DNA of 64,000 nucleotides from Mesorhizobium_G sp049840935 (GTDB lineage: Bacteria; Pseudomonadota; Alphaproteobacteria; Rhizobiales; Rhizobiaceae): positions 256,606-320,605 of the forward strand of contig JASGJA010000017.1 in assembly GCA_049840935.1 (NCBI GenBank), in the 5' to 3' direction. Below the pieces are notes generated by a model that made no database searches, was not told the origin of the DNA, and saw nothing but the letters and a program-made list of their open reading frames with translations. Position numbers and translations under genes: made by a program. Below, piece by piece: positions 46,264 to 54,677 of this stretch. Position 1 is the stretch's first letter, and the number at the start of each line of letters is the position of its first letter.

Positions 46264-47778
46264 ATGGCGCAGTATCCAGAAAGCGACGTCATCGTCAGAC
46301 TTGAAGGGGTTACCAAGGCCTATCGCGGCGTTCCCGCTGTGCGTAACGTCGACTTTGATCTGCGCAAGGGCGAAATCCATGCGTTGCTCGGCGAGAACGG
46401 TGCCGGAAAATCGACTTTGACGAAGATGATCGCTGGCGTCGTGGACATCACGTCGGGTAAGATGTTCCATCGTGGCAGAGAGATTGTCTACGCCAGCCCG
46501 TACGACGCGCTGCAGGCTGGCATCGCCATGGTGTTCCAGGAAACTAGCCTTGTGCCGTCGATGACGGTGGCGCAGAACCTCTATCTGGGCTCGGAGAGTT
46601 TCCTCAACCGTCTGCGCGGCATCTACATCTCGGCCCAGCAGTTCCTGCAATCGCTCAATTTTCAGGTCGACCCTACGGCAATGGTTGAGACGTTGGGGGC
46701 CGCGAAGCGGCAAATGGTAGAGATCGCCCGCGCTGTCCACCACAACGCCGAGATCATCATCTTCGACGAGCCTACGGCGACACTGACGCCGGAAGAGAAA
46801 CGCCATTTCTTCGCTTTGGTGCGCCGCCTGAAAGCGAGGGGCGTTTCAATCGTTTTCATCAGTCACGCGCTGGAGGAGGCGCTTCTACTTTCCGACCGGA
46901 TAACCGTGCTGCGGGACGGCGAGTTGGTGGCGAGCGGCCCGGCAAGCGACTTCAATCGCGAGAATATCATAGCGGCCATGGTAGGCCGTACGCTCTCTGC
47001 CGAACTATATCGCCCGCGCGACGAGACACAGCTGCGCAAGCCGGGCAAGAAGGTGCTTTCGGCGCAGGATGTTTCGATGAGCAACGTCGTGCGCAACAAC
47101 TCCTTCTCGATCTTCGAAGGACAGATCACCGGCGTCTTCGGGCTTATCGGTTCCGGCCGAACGGAAACCTTCAAGGTGGTCTCCGGTATCTACAAGCGCG
47201 ACTTCCTGCGGGGCGGCACGATCGAGCTCGACGACAGGCCTGTCCGCTACTACGTGCCGCGCGAGGCGGTGAAGGACGGTGTCGTCTACGTCACGGAAGA
47301 CCGCAAGAGCGAAGGCTTCTTCGAGACGATGTCGATCGCCGAGAATCTGTTCTCCGGCCTGCTGGCCGCCGGTCGTGAAAAGAGCAGCGTAGTCAGCCTG
47401 AAGGAGATGCGCGACCTTTCTGCGGAATGGACGAGCACCCTCTCGATCCGAGCCATCAACGATAATGCGCGCGTCGTGGAGCTTTCCGGCGGTAACCAGC
47501 AGAAAGTCGTGATCGGCAAGGGACTGGTGCAGAAACCGCGCGTCGTGATCTTCGACGAGCCGACACGCGGCGTCGACGTAGGCGCCATCGCCGAGATCCA
47601 CCAGATCATCAATCGGCTTGCCGACGAGGGGCTGGCGGTTGTCGTAATCTCATCCTATCTGCCGGAGATTATGAACCTTTCGGATCGCATTCTCGTCTGC
47701 CGCCAAGGGCGGATAGTCGAGGAATTCTCGCCGACCGAGTCGACCGAAGAAAAGATTATGTACGCTGCCGTTCACTAA
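46264..47778 (+). CDS. Sugar ABC transporter ATP-binding protein (RbsA type, double ABC)
   Basis: A 504-residue tandem ATPase. First half: Walker A GENGAGKST, Walker B IIIFDEPTATL and switch ISHALEEALL. Its signature is weak (GAAKRQMVEIARA in place of LSxGxxQ). Second half: the degenerate Walker A GLIGSGRTE usual in this family, signature LSGGNQQK, and VIFDEPTRGVDVGA. It has the standard length and layout of RbsA/MglA/XylG and energises the two permeases of this operon. ATG 46264 lies 2 bases after the previous stop; a longer in-frame start inside the upstream gene is rejected. Confidence 0.9.
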   Translation: MAQYPESDVIVRLEGVTKAYRGVPAVRNVDFDLRKGEIHALLGENGAGKSTLTKMIAGVVDITSGKMFHRGREIVYASPYDALQAGIAMVFQETSLVPSMTVAQNLYLGSESFLNRLRGIYISAQQFLQSLNFQVDPTAMVETLGAAKRQMVEIARAVHHNAEIIIFDEPTATLTPEEKRHFFALVRRLKARGVSIVFISHALEEALLLSDRITVLRDGELVASGPASDFNRENIIAAMVGRTLSAELYRPRDETQLRKPGKKVLSAQDVSMSNVVRNNSFSIFEGQITGVFGLIGSGRTETFKVVSGIYKRDFLRGGTIELDDRPVRYYVPREAVKDGVVYVTEDRKSEGFFETMSIAENLFSGLLAAGREKSSVVSLKEMRDLSAEWTSTLSIRAINDNARVVELSGGNQQKVVIGKGLVQKPRVVIFDEPTRGVDVGAIAEIHQIINRLADEGLAVVVISSYLPEIMNLSDRILVCRQGRIVEEFSPTESTEEKIMYAAVH

Positions 47779-47797
47779 GCGGCGCAAGGAGAAAAGC

Positions 47798-48208
47798 ATG
47801 GCAACTGTGAAACTATGGACCGACGAAGAGGCCGAAGCAGAGCCTGCAGTAAAGGCCGTCTTCGACGATGTCCGCGCGACCCGCAAATCCGACTTCATAA
47901 ATAATTTCTGGCGCGGGCTGGCCAATGACCCGCCTCTGCTGAAGCGGACATGGGAATCACTGAAGGCCGTGATGGTAGCCGATGGCGCGTTGGACCCGCT
48001 GACGCGCGAAATGATCTACATTGCCGTCTCGACCGCCAACAGTTGCTCCTACTGCATCCATTCCCACACCGCCGCCGCGCGAGCGCGCGGCATGAGCGAC
48101 GCCCAGTATTCCGAACTGCTCGCGGTGATCGGTATGGCGGCGCAAACCAACCACCTCGTCACTGCCATGCAGATACCAGTGGATGAGGCGTTCCTGGTGA
48201 AAAGGTGA
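47798..48208 (+). CDS. AhpD-like/carboxymuconolactone decarboxylase-family protein
   Basis: A 136-residue protein with the peroxidase-type motif SYCIHSHTAAARARG (C-x2-H-x-H variant beside an upstream Cys, NSCSYC), giving the CxxC-H core of AhpD-fold proteins. AAGGAG precedes the ATG and it is 19 bases after the ATPase, so it is the last gene of the sugar operon. AhpD-like proteins act as disulfide reductase partners or peroxidases. Decarboxylase activity is the other family function. The role with a sugar transporter is unknown. Confidence 0.85.
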   Translation: MATVKLWTDEEAEAEPAVKAVFDDVRATRKSDFINNFWRGLANDPPLLKRTWESLKAVMVADGALDPLTREMIYIAVSTANSCSYCIHSHTAAARARGMSDAQYSELLAVIGMAAQTNHLVTAMQIPVDEAFLVKR

Positions 48209-48625
48209 TCTGTTCTTCGCCGTCTGTAGCTGCAGATTAAACTTTGGTTTCCCGGAAGGTTCGGCTCGTGGCCGGCTCTGTTGTAAATTTTATGAGCGCA
48301 ACAGTAGGGCCAACCACTTGGCGAATTTCAAGCGGGGATGTCTGTTGTTTAGGCAGCGTTGATTCATATCCTGCGAAATCCAGCGCAACTGACTGAAATC
48401 TATTTTTATTTATTTTGCCGACTACACCGAACGTTTGGGTGCTTTTGTAAGCGTCGGAAATGTCGACGCAATTACCGCTCACTTTTCGAAAAGTCGCAAA
48501 ACCGAGAAGTTTCGGCCGAATCCGCCCAACGTAACGACTCGCGGTTGATGGCTTGCGCCTACTTTCAAGACGATACGGATAACCGTTTGGATACCCGCCA
48601 TGGAAGCCGTAGATTTAAAGGAAAA

Positions 48626-48661
48626 TGGTGGTGTTTGCAGTCCGGAGCGAACCTGTCTCTG
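48626..48661 (+). repeat. Dispersed repeat, copy B
   Basis: A 36-base unit (TGGTGGTG, then TTTGCAGTCCGGAGCGAACC and TGTCTCTG) nearly identical to 19873-19907 in the same orientation. It is followed by T-rich TTTTCTCCTG and TTTTTCCTG sequences, also echoed in copy A. Repeats of this type are multi-copy in related genomes as far as I recall, so the pair need not be attachment sites. Confidence 0.7.
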
Positions 48662-48780
48662 TGCCAAGATAGGCGTTTTCTCCTGTTTTTCCTGTTATTT
48701 CCGCAGCGAAGCCAGTCGTTTGCGCCTTCGGATTGTCAGGAAGCAGACGAAAATGCCCAGAATTGCGCGCTTCACGGTCA

Positions 48781-48858
48781 GAGCGTGCGTATTGCATCTT
48801 CGCATACGCACGCTCCAAAACAGGTTGGAAACAGGTCAATAACAGGTCGATAACAGGT
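48781..48858. repeat. Perfect hairpin followed by four 11-bp-phased AACAGGT repeats
   Basis: GAGCGTGCGTAT (48781-48792) and ATACGCACGCTC (48804-48815) form a perfect 12-bp inverted repeat with an 11-base loop. Immediately after it AACAGGT occurs at 48819, 48830, 48841 and 48852, exactly 11 bases apart, that is on one face of the helix. The layout resembles an iteron array or a cooperative protein-binding site, but no replication or recombinase gene is beside it. Confidence 0.65.
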
Positions 48859-49235
48859 CAAAGGCACCTATTATGTTTGCCTATTGAGTCAGGCGGCAGA
48901 GAGTGCGTGGTCCGTACGTGGAAGCAGGCGACACTTTTCTTATTGACTCGTGCACCGTTCGGCCATCATGTTATCCGTGATGTTGATGACTTCGTGTTGC
49001 TCTTTATGAGCTCAAGTATATTGGCAGGACCCCTAAGTTGTTCGTCTCGGCGATGGCAACTAGGAACAGCGAAGCCTCTAACCATGAGGTGACGCCAGTC
49101 GCCGGTTTCAGTCTAACGGTTGCGATTGCGCATTCCGATGCGGTGCCAGTAGGCGCGTATTTGGCAGGCTTGGTCGCAGCCTGACAGTCGACCGCAACTT
49201 GTGCGGCCGATGGACCTGACCAAGGAGGCGACCAT

Positions 49236-50013
49236 ATGTCGACCAAGCCGGTGAAGCGCAACTCCAATGGCACATTTGCAAGGGGCTCCAGTTCGCCCAA
49301 TCCCAATGGCCGCCCAAAGAAGGCAGCAATAAACCAGTTCAGCTCTTTCGCTGAAGCATTGGCCGCCTTTGCCAGCGCCCGTGTGGAGCTGGTGAAGAGC
49401 GGGCAAGAAGGTAATTCAATCTCGGACCGAATGGGCTGCTGAACGCCATTTCCAGCAAGTGATGTCGGGCGAAGTACCGGCTGAAGGTTTTCTGCGAATG
49501 ACCAATGAGGCTGGAGCTGTCGTTAGCGCCCGCCGCGAAGAGTTCTTGCAGGATGCGATTGCATATAAGGACGTCATGACTGCGAGGAAGAACCGCCTTC
49601 CGCCTGGAACCCCGTGGGATCCAGCCGATGGTCCCGACCCCGACATGATCATCATCGAAGACGGAGAGGTGTCTTGCTTTGACCCGCTATTTGGCGATCA
49701 GCACAAGCGGCTAGAGCGGGCAATTGACGATCAAAAGTGGCGAGACAGGTTACGGTATTACGAAGCGAGATTGGTGCGCTTGAAGCGCAGGTTGAATGAA
49801 GAGTTGGACCTCGATAATCGCGCTCAACTTGAAGAGGACATTGAAGCGGCAACCTATTTCAGGGACTCGGCACGCTTTGCACTGGGCATGCAGGCAGTCC
49901 AACCGCCGAGACCCAAGACCTTGCACGGCAATTCGCATACCTCGACTGGGGCGCTCGCCGCCAACGATTTGCCTGCAGCGAATACAGGGGGCGACGATGG
50001 CGAAGACGATTGA
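49236..50013 (+). pseudogene. DUF5681-type phage-associated protein, one frameshift as read
   Basis: ATG 49236 follows AAGGAGG. The N-terminus KPVKRNSNGTFARGSSSPNP then GRPKK is the DUF5681 signature (N-G-x-F-x-x-G-x-S-x-N-P-x-G-R-P). The frame breaks at the GGG run 49401-49403; removing one G gives VKSGKKVIQSRTEW and joins to the frame ending at 50013. The C-terminal half is charged and contains a coiled-coil-like stretch (YEARLVRLKRRLNEEL). Total length is about 258 residues. Proteins of this type sit upstream of ParB-methyltransferase and terminase genes in prophages and gene-transfer-like regions; the function is unknown. Its 3' end overlaps the methyltransferase start. Confidence 0.75.
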
Positions 50014-51319
50014 GTTGAAGATACGTTATGTGCCTGTCGGAACGCTGAAGCCATACCAGAACAACGCTCGAACCCATTCGAAGAAGCAGATCAGCCAGAT
50101 TGCAGCTTCGATCCGGCGCTTCGGCATGGTGACGCCGATCCTCGTCGACGGAGATGGTACAATCATTGCCGGCCACGGGAAGTTTATGGCCGCAATAGAA
50201 TGTGGCCTGCCGGATGTGCCCGCGGTCCGCGTTGATCACATGACGGAGGCAGATCGCAAAGCCTACGTTATTGCAGATAATCGATTGGCCGAGCTGAGTG
50301 GTTGGGACGACGATATATTACGTATCGAGTTCCAGAACATCGAGAGTTTGGTCGCCGACTATCCGCTAGAGATTACCGGTTTCGACACGGGCCGAATTGA
50401 CTTGATTACCGGTGATCCGATCTCGAAGATCGATCCGGCTGACGAGGTGCCAGAAAACGAGGAAGTGGTTGTTACCCGTCAGGGCGACTTATGGGTTCTG
50501 GGCGACCATCGACTGATCTGCGGTGATGCACAGGAAACGGCGGTCTACGCGCGGCTCATGGGTGATGAACGCGCGCGCATGAGCTTCGTTGACCCTCCCT
50601 ATAACGTACCGATCGAAGGTCATGTCTCGGGACTTGGAGCCAAGACACATCGCGAGTTCGTCATGGCAGCAGGTGAGCTGGATGAGGACGAGTTCGTCGA
50701 TTTGCTGGCTTCGGCGATGACGCAGGTAGCCGACTATTCAATCAACGGCTCCATTCATTTCTGGGCGATGGACTGGCGCCATCTCGATGAGCTTTCGCTT
50801 GCGCGCAAGCGTGCGAGGCTCGAGATGAAAAACCTCATCGTCTGGAACAAGACGAATGCTGGCATGGGCGCTTTCTATCGCAGCCAGCACGAGCTTTTCT
50901 ATGTTCTGAAGAAGGGCAATGAAAAACACACTAATAATTTTGGGCTGGGTGAGAGCGGCAGATATCGGACCAACGTTTGGAACTATGCTGGCGCCAACAC
51001 CTTTAAACGCGATCGAGCCGAAGAGCTTGACTGGCATCCGACGGTCAAACCCACAGTTCTGGTGGTAGATGCCATTAGAGACGTCAGCAAGCGCGGCGAC
51101 ATAGTCATAGACTGCTTTGCGGGTAGCGGAACGACCGCGATTGCGGCAGAAAAGACAAAGCGCAAGGCTCGCCTTATCGAACTGGATCCTCGGTACTGCG
51201 ACACTATCATCCGCCGATTTATGACCTACACCGGCAAGTCAGTCCGTCATGCAGATACAGGTCTTGACTTCGACGATCTTTCCCAGCAGCGGGTACAGGA
51301 GATCGCTCCCGCAGGTTAA
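49997..51319 (+). CDS. ParB-domain DNA methyltransferase (N6/N4, beta class), phage-associated
   Basis: A 440-residue protein. Residues 8-110 are a ParB/Srx-like nuclease domain (LKPYQNNARTHSKKQ; GHGKFMAA). From about 160 follows an N6-adenine or N4-cytosine methyltransferase with DPPY (residues 199-202, FVDPPYN) before the SAM-binding loop CFAGSGTT near 375, the beta-class order shared with CcrM. The long segment between them is the target-recognition region. ATG 49997 overlaps the upstream gene by 17 bases; earlier in-frame starts lie inside that gene. Such fusions are typical prophage orphan methyltransferases next to the terminase, and no cognate nuclease is adjacent in the same operon. 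Confidence 0.9.
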   Translation: MAKTIELKIRYVPVGTLKPYQNNARTHSKKQISQIAASIRRFGMVTPILVDGDGTIIAGHGKFMAAIECGLPDVPAVRVDHMTEADRKAYVIADNRLAELSGWDDDILRIEFQNIESLVADYPLEITGFDTGRIDLITGDPISKIDPADEVPENEEVVVTRQGDLWVLGDHRLICGDAQETAVYARLMGDERARMSFVDPPYNVPIEGHVSGLGAKTHREFVMAAGELDEDEFVDLLASAMTQVADYSINGSIHFWAMDWRHLDELSLARKRARLEMKNLIVWNKTNAGMGAFYRSQHELFYVLKKGNEKHTNNFGLGESGRYRTNVWNYAGANTFKRDRAEELDWHPTVKPTVLVVDAIRDVSKRGDIVIDCFAGSGTTAIAAEKTKRKARLIELDPRYCDTIIRRFMTYTGKSVRHADTGLDFDDLSQQRVQEIAPAG

Positions 51320-51501
51320 ATCAATAGAGATCCAGCTTCGCGCTCAGGACGCTCGTTCATCGTCGCCGAAAATCCAGGCGTCATAGAAAATCGAAGTTGG
51401 CAATCTGCGTAGTGCCGCCGAGCGGCGGAAGCGGTCCGAAGATTTTTCACGTGACGACACACTCGCGCCCGGATGTAGATAAACAACAGCGCATCACTTG
51501 A

Positions 51502-51675
51502 AATACGACATTCGAGGCGGGACGGTTGTTTCTGCGTGGGCCACCAAATCCAATGCTCAACGCTTTCATGGATGAGGTACTCGCGTTTCCAGACGGCCAG
51601 CACGGTGATCAGGTCGATTCAATGACACAAATGATCGATTGGTGGGAAGACTTCAGGGCAACACCAGCTGCTATG
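51502..51675 (+). pseudogene. Phage terminase large subunit, C-terminal remnant
   Basis: The + strand reads TTFEAGRLFLRGPPNPMLN then AFMDEVLAFPDGQHGDQVDS and MTQMIDWWEDF. This matches the end of the terminase nuclease domain (F-E-x-G-x-V/L-x-x-P, FP-x-G-x-H-x-D-Q-V-D-S). The ATPase part is gone. The 180 bases before it (51320-51501) carry nothing I recognise. Its position after the DUF5681 and methyltransferase genes is the normal phage order, so a deletion removed most of the packaging gene. Confidence 0.75.
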
Positions 51676-51716
51676 TTCAGGTCTGACAGCCCGACCGCTG
51701 CCGCCGGTGAATCAGT

Positions 51717-52709
51717 TCAGGCAGCGCGTGCCATCAGCCATTCGACCAGACCGGCGCGGATGACGGCTGCGGCCAGTTTCGGGGCGTCCCAGATTTCGAC
51801 ATCCGCCCTGCCTTTGGCTGAAATATTTGGAGCCGCTGAATGGACTGCGAACACCATTCGTGAAAAGTCCGGTCGCGCTTCGAAGCGTTCGACATAATCG
51901 TCGAGCACAGCTTGCGTTGCCCGTGATTTGACCTGCACCAGTACCTTCTGGTTCGTAAACGGCTGCTCCACCACTATGTCTATATCCTTCATGGTTCCGC
52001 CAAGGCGCGAGACGCGGTGATAACCCTGCCTTTCGAACAGCAGGCCGACCAGTGTTTCGAAATCATCCTGGTGCAACCGCGTCACCAGTTTGATCACGCT
52101 TTGCGACAGTGCCTGGAGTGCGCTGCGCGCAGCTTCTATGGCCGGCTCACCCTGCCCTGCCAGCTTGCGCCGCAAATAGTCAGGGTCTGCAATACCGCAG
52201 ATCGTTTGCCGGTAGGCCGAAACCCGGGTCAGAAGGCTGCTCAGTTCTTCCTGGACAATGACCCGCCCTGAAAGATCGGTGTCGCGCCAGGCAAACTTCG
52301 CCTCACGTCTTCTGGCGCCATAAGGAGCATCCTCACCAAGCCAGGTCACCTGCTCGTCCGCTATCGTCCAGTAGAGCCGGCCATTATGAAACGTGATCCA
52401 GACCGTGTCCGGACCGGCGCCGTGGAAGTCCAGTATTTCACTGGCAAAGTCGCTTGCCTTTCCCGCAGTCTTGCCGCGAGCCCGCAGATGCGCCGCGATC
52501 GTCTCGCGATCACGGGTCATGGCCAGTTCGTGCGGGACTTCTCTGTGTCCGAGGAAAAGCGCCTGCTCCTCAATCGCTTTTTGGGCCCAGGCTCCATTCG
52601 GTCCGAACCTGATGTAGCGAAACTGCATTTCGGCGAGATCGTCGGCAGTGGTGGCAAAAGGTTCCGGCGTTGGGGCAGCCGTGCCGATTTCGATAACCTC
52701 AGGGATCAT
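51717..52709 (-). CDS. Mrr-like restriction endonuclease-fold protein
   Basis: A 330-residue protein starting at ATG 52709 after GGAGG; longer in-frame starts add non-conserved residues. The C-terminal ~120 residues are an Mrr_cat PD-(D/E)XK domain, with DDFETLVGLLFERQGY, the acidic KDIDIVVEQ and QVKSRA as the catalytic strand. The N-terminal two thirds (residues 1-200) are unfamiliar and may recognise DNA or be a regulatory domain. Mrr-type enzymes cut methylated DNA. It is divergent from a small XRE regulator, as in restriction loci with a controller protein. Its 3' end abuts the terminase remnant. Confidence 0.82.
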   Translation of the reverse strand: MIPEVIEIGTAAPTPEPFATTADDLAEMQFRYIRFGPNGAWAQKAIEEQALFLGHREVPHELAMTRDRETIAAHLRARGKTAGKASDFASEILDFHGAGPDTVWITFHNGRLYWTIADEQVTWLGEDAPYGARRREAKFAWRDTDLSGRVIVQEELSSLLTRVSAYRQTICGIADPDYLRRKLAGQGEPAIEAARSALQALSQSVIKLVTRLHQDDFETLVGLLFERQGYHRVSRLGGTMKDIDIVVEQPFTNQKVLVQVKSRATQAVLDDYVERFEARPDFSRMVFAVHSAAPNISAKGRADVEIWDAPKLAAAVIRAGLVEWLMARAA

Positions 52710-52881
52710 TAGCTTTGACCTCCGTTTCGCTGATCCGCCTGAGCTGCTGGAATGCACTGCTCGGCAGACGATCAGTGACACTGCAAAGCGCTTCCTTTGA
52801 CCTTGAAGTCAAGCGGAATGTCTCTGATCGTCTGTAGACCGATCGTATGCGGGCTTCGATGGTCAGCCCGTGGACATCAGG

Positions 52882-53077
52882 ATGCGCCTTGCGAGGAATC
52901 TGCGGCGCCTGCGTCAGGAAAGAGGGCCTGTCGCAGGAAGCTTTCGCACATGAGGCGAGTATTCACAGGACATACATAAGCGATTTGGAGCGCGGGGCGC
53001 GAAATCCTTTCATCACATTAGTCGACAAACTCGCAGCGTTTCTGGAAGTCAGGCCGGGAGAGTTGCTGGATGATTAA
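52882..53077 (+). pseudogene. Small XRE-family regulator (controller-protein-like), one frameshift as read
   Basis: Reading from ATG 52882 gives MRLARNLRRLRQER, and one extra G in the run 52924-52926 throws the frame. After correction it continues GLSQEAFAHEASIHRTYISD then LERGARNP to VRPGELLDD, a complete helix-turn-helix protein of about 64 residues. GLSQEAFA...TYISDLERG is the typical HTH_3 pattern. It is divergent from the Mrr-like gene with 172 bases between, so it probably controls that gene. No strong ribosome binding site is seen. Confidence 0.75.
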
Positions 53078-53390
53078 GCTATTGGTTAGCTGACCAAGAG
53101 ACCGCTCGCCACTCAAGGCTCTGAATATGCAGCCGTAATGTTCCCTAAAAACCAATCAGAATTTGACTTTGAAATTCTGGGCAAAAAGCCTTGATGAGGC
53201 AGGTGTGCGCGGCAGAACCATAAGGAGCCGGGTACAGAGGCGATCTGTGCATTGTTGGAACGAGCTGCTTGTTGTGACGAATGACCCGAAGCTACTGGCT
53301 GGCAACTATGATGCCGAGGCACACGTTGCATCGGTTGAAGAAACCGCCACTCTGATCTTTCAGCGCCCTACCCCCGCATGATCAAATCGC
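53078..53390. other. Intergenic stretch after the XRE regulator
   Basis: About 313 bases. A 72-codon frame on + (53163-53381) and an antisense 72-codon frame (53113-53331) overlap each other; neither resembles a known family or has a ribosome binding site. I see no confident feature. Confidence 0.35.
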
Positions 53391-53711
53391 TCAATTATCC
53401 GCGTCGGGATCAAGCGCGAAGCGAAAGTGGCTGAGGACGCCGCGAAACATCGCGCCTTTCTCGGCGTCTGATAGGGCACTGTTCTCTATTTGTCCGAGAA
53501 AATCTCTCAGCGCCGCGTCATATTTGGGGTGGGAGCCGTTATGAAGGAGCATGTGGCTCGCCGCAGCGTCGCCGACGTTGTTGGCTGTCGGCACGAGATT
53601 GTAGGCGCCGTTAAGCTCGAAGGCGCCATTGGTCCACGTTGCAATTTCGAACTCGAAGGCCTCCCAGACTGCAACGCGGAGGACATGCTGCATTTGCACA
53701 CGAGATGTCAT
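53391..53711 (-). CDS. AHH-type HNH/EndoVII nuclease domain (polymorphic toxin tip)
   Basis: A 106-residue protein. MQHVLRVAVWEAF, NLVPTANNVGDAAASHMLLH and NGSHPKYDAALRDFL match the AHH nuclease family of polymorphic toxins, whose core is a His pair near the start, N-x-V-x-L in the middle and H-x-G-x-H-x-x-Y near the end. The large N-terminal delivery part of a toxin is missing, so this is a detached toxin tip or an orphan module. It lies 10 bases downstream of an Imm11-like gene on the same strand, a toxin-immunity arrangement. Confidence 0.6.
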   Translation of the reverse strand: MTSRVQMQHVLRVAVWEAFEFEIATWTNGAFELNGAYNLVPTANNVGDAAASHMLLHNGSHPKYDAALRDFLGQIENSALSDAEKGAMFRGVLSHFRFALDPDADN

Positions 53712-53721
53712 GGAGCAGCCC

Positions 53722-54312
53722 CTAATCGGCTCGATTGTTGAGTTTGATCGTCTTGAAGAATTTCATGCCGCGACGCTTCAATTCGTCATGCAGCCGGTCA
53801 GAGATGACGCAGACGGATGGAAACCGGGTTTCGCGCCAGAGATTGACACCGGATTGCCTCGATGGATCGACAGTCATGCTGCGATCCTGCAACCATGCCA
53901 TGCTACGACCCCCCTCATTCTTCACGTCCGCAGGATCGTCATAAGCAGTATCCTGCCGGTATTGGACGTTCAGGATGTACCATTCACCGAATGCCTGTCC
54001 TTTCCTGTCGGTAACTGTGATCGGGAGGAATTGATGGGTACCAGGGTCCATCTCCTCGAACAGATCGCGCAACGCTCTGCGGATCACGTGAATTCCGCCT
54101 GATGAGGTAAAAGCATGTTGGGTAGCTGGAGCCGGTTCGTTGATGCGCAACACTGTCGGCGCCTCGGCGGGATCGAGCTGTTCGTCGCCTCGTTTGAATA
54201 CACCGGAAATGTGCGAGCGCCGGTGAAGGCTTGGGACCCGCGCCTCCCAGTCGACAAGCTCCCCGATATGCTGATCGGGCCGCGACATGGCGCTATATAT
54301 CTTATACGACAA
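53722..54312 (-). CDS. Imm11-like immunity protein
   Basis: A 196-residue protein, probably starting at TTG 54312 (MSYKIYSAMS); the alternative is ATG 54288. The pattern fits the Imm11/MXAN_0049 (DUF1629) immunity family: GIHVIRRALRDLFEEMDPG, THQFLPITVTDRKG, EWYILNV, then a late VCVISDRLHDELKRRGMKFF. This is family recall, not a search. The gene sits directly upstream of the AHH nuclease domain on the same strand, which supports the assignment. Immunity genes persisting beside truncated toxin tips are common in such loci. Confidence 0.6.
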   Translation of the reverse strand: MSYKIYSAMSRPDQHIGELVDWEARVPSLHRRSHISGVFKRGDEQLDPAEAPTVLRINEPAPATQHAFTSSGGIHVIRRALRDLFEEMDPGTHQFLPITVTDRKGQAFGEWYILNVQYRQDTAYDDPADVKNEGGRSMAWLQDRSMTVDPSRQSGVNLWRETRFPSVCVISDRLHDELKRRGMKFFKTIKLNNRAD

Positions 54313-54677
54313 TACTATCGCTCCTTCCGATCAGACCAAGCTGTGTATGTCGGGGTGACAAGTCCAGTCATTGCACAGCTTTACCCAAGGGCTGCAAGCA
54401 TCCTGATTTGCGCGTGGGGCAGCTTGGATCTTCGGCCAGACCCTCTCTTCCGGAAGTTATATCGTTACCTTATCAGTTGCGGCACGACCTGTGGGCGGCG
54501 GACAACTGGCATGCAGCGCTCTGGCCCAAGACATAACCAGTGACAACGATGGAAGAGCGTAGTAGCCCTTCTACTCGATCGTTTTATTGAAGCTCGCGTG
54601 CTTTAGAGGCTGCCCTTCGGAGGCTACGAGCGCAGTTCCTGCCGTTAGGTAATGTTCGAATCGTGTTACACGCTTGC
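54313..54677. other. Intergenic stretch with possible gene debris
   Basis: About 365 bases. A + strand frame ending near 54536 reads LPYQLRHDLWAADNWHAALW, which looks protein-like, but I could not place it and upstream of it the frame is not convincing. No RNA gene or terminator was recognised. Confidence 0.35.

Larger units (their letters stand above)
48209..49235. other. Structured non-coding stretch at the start of the accessory region
   Basis: About 1 kb without an intact gene. It contains the dispersed repeat copy B (48626-48661), a 12-bp inverted repeat and four phased AACAGGT repeats (48781-48858). GC content falls relative to the sugar operon. Short frames on both strands show no family resemblance. 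The last 100 bases hold the leader of the DUF5681-type gene, with AAGGAGG before its ATG. Confidence 0.55.

Noticed and set aside
48819..48858. CRISPR array
   Set aside because: The repeat unit is only 7 bases with 4-base spacers and no cas genes are present; it is a short phased repeat.
53163..53381. A 72-codon gene after the XRE regulator
   Set aside because: No ribosome binding site or recognisable domain, and overlapped by an antisense frame of the same length.
54115..54543. A 142-codon + strand frame
   Set aside because: Its first half is antisense to the Imm11-like gene and its second half has no recognisable pattern or start signal.
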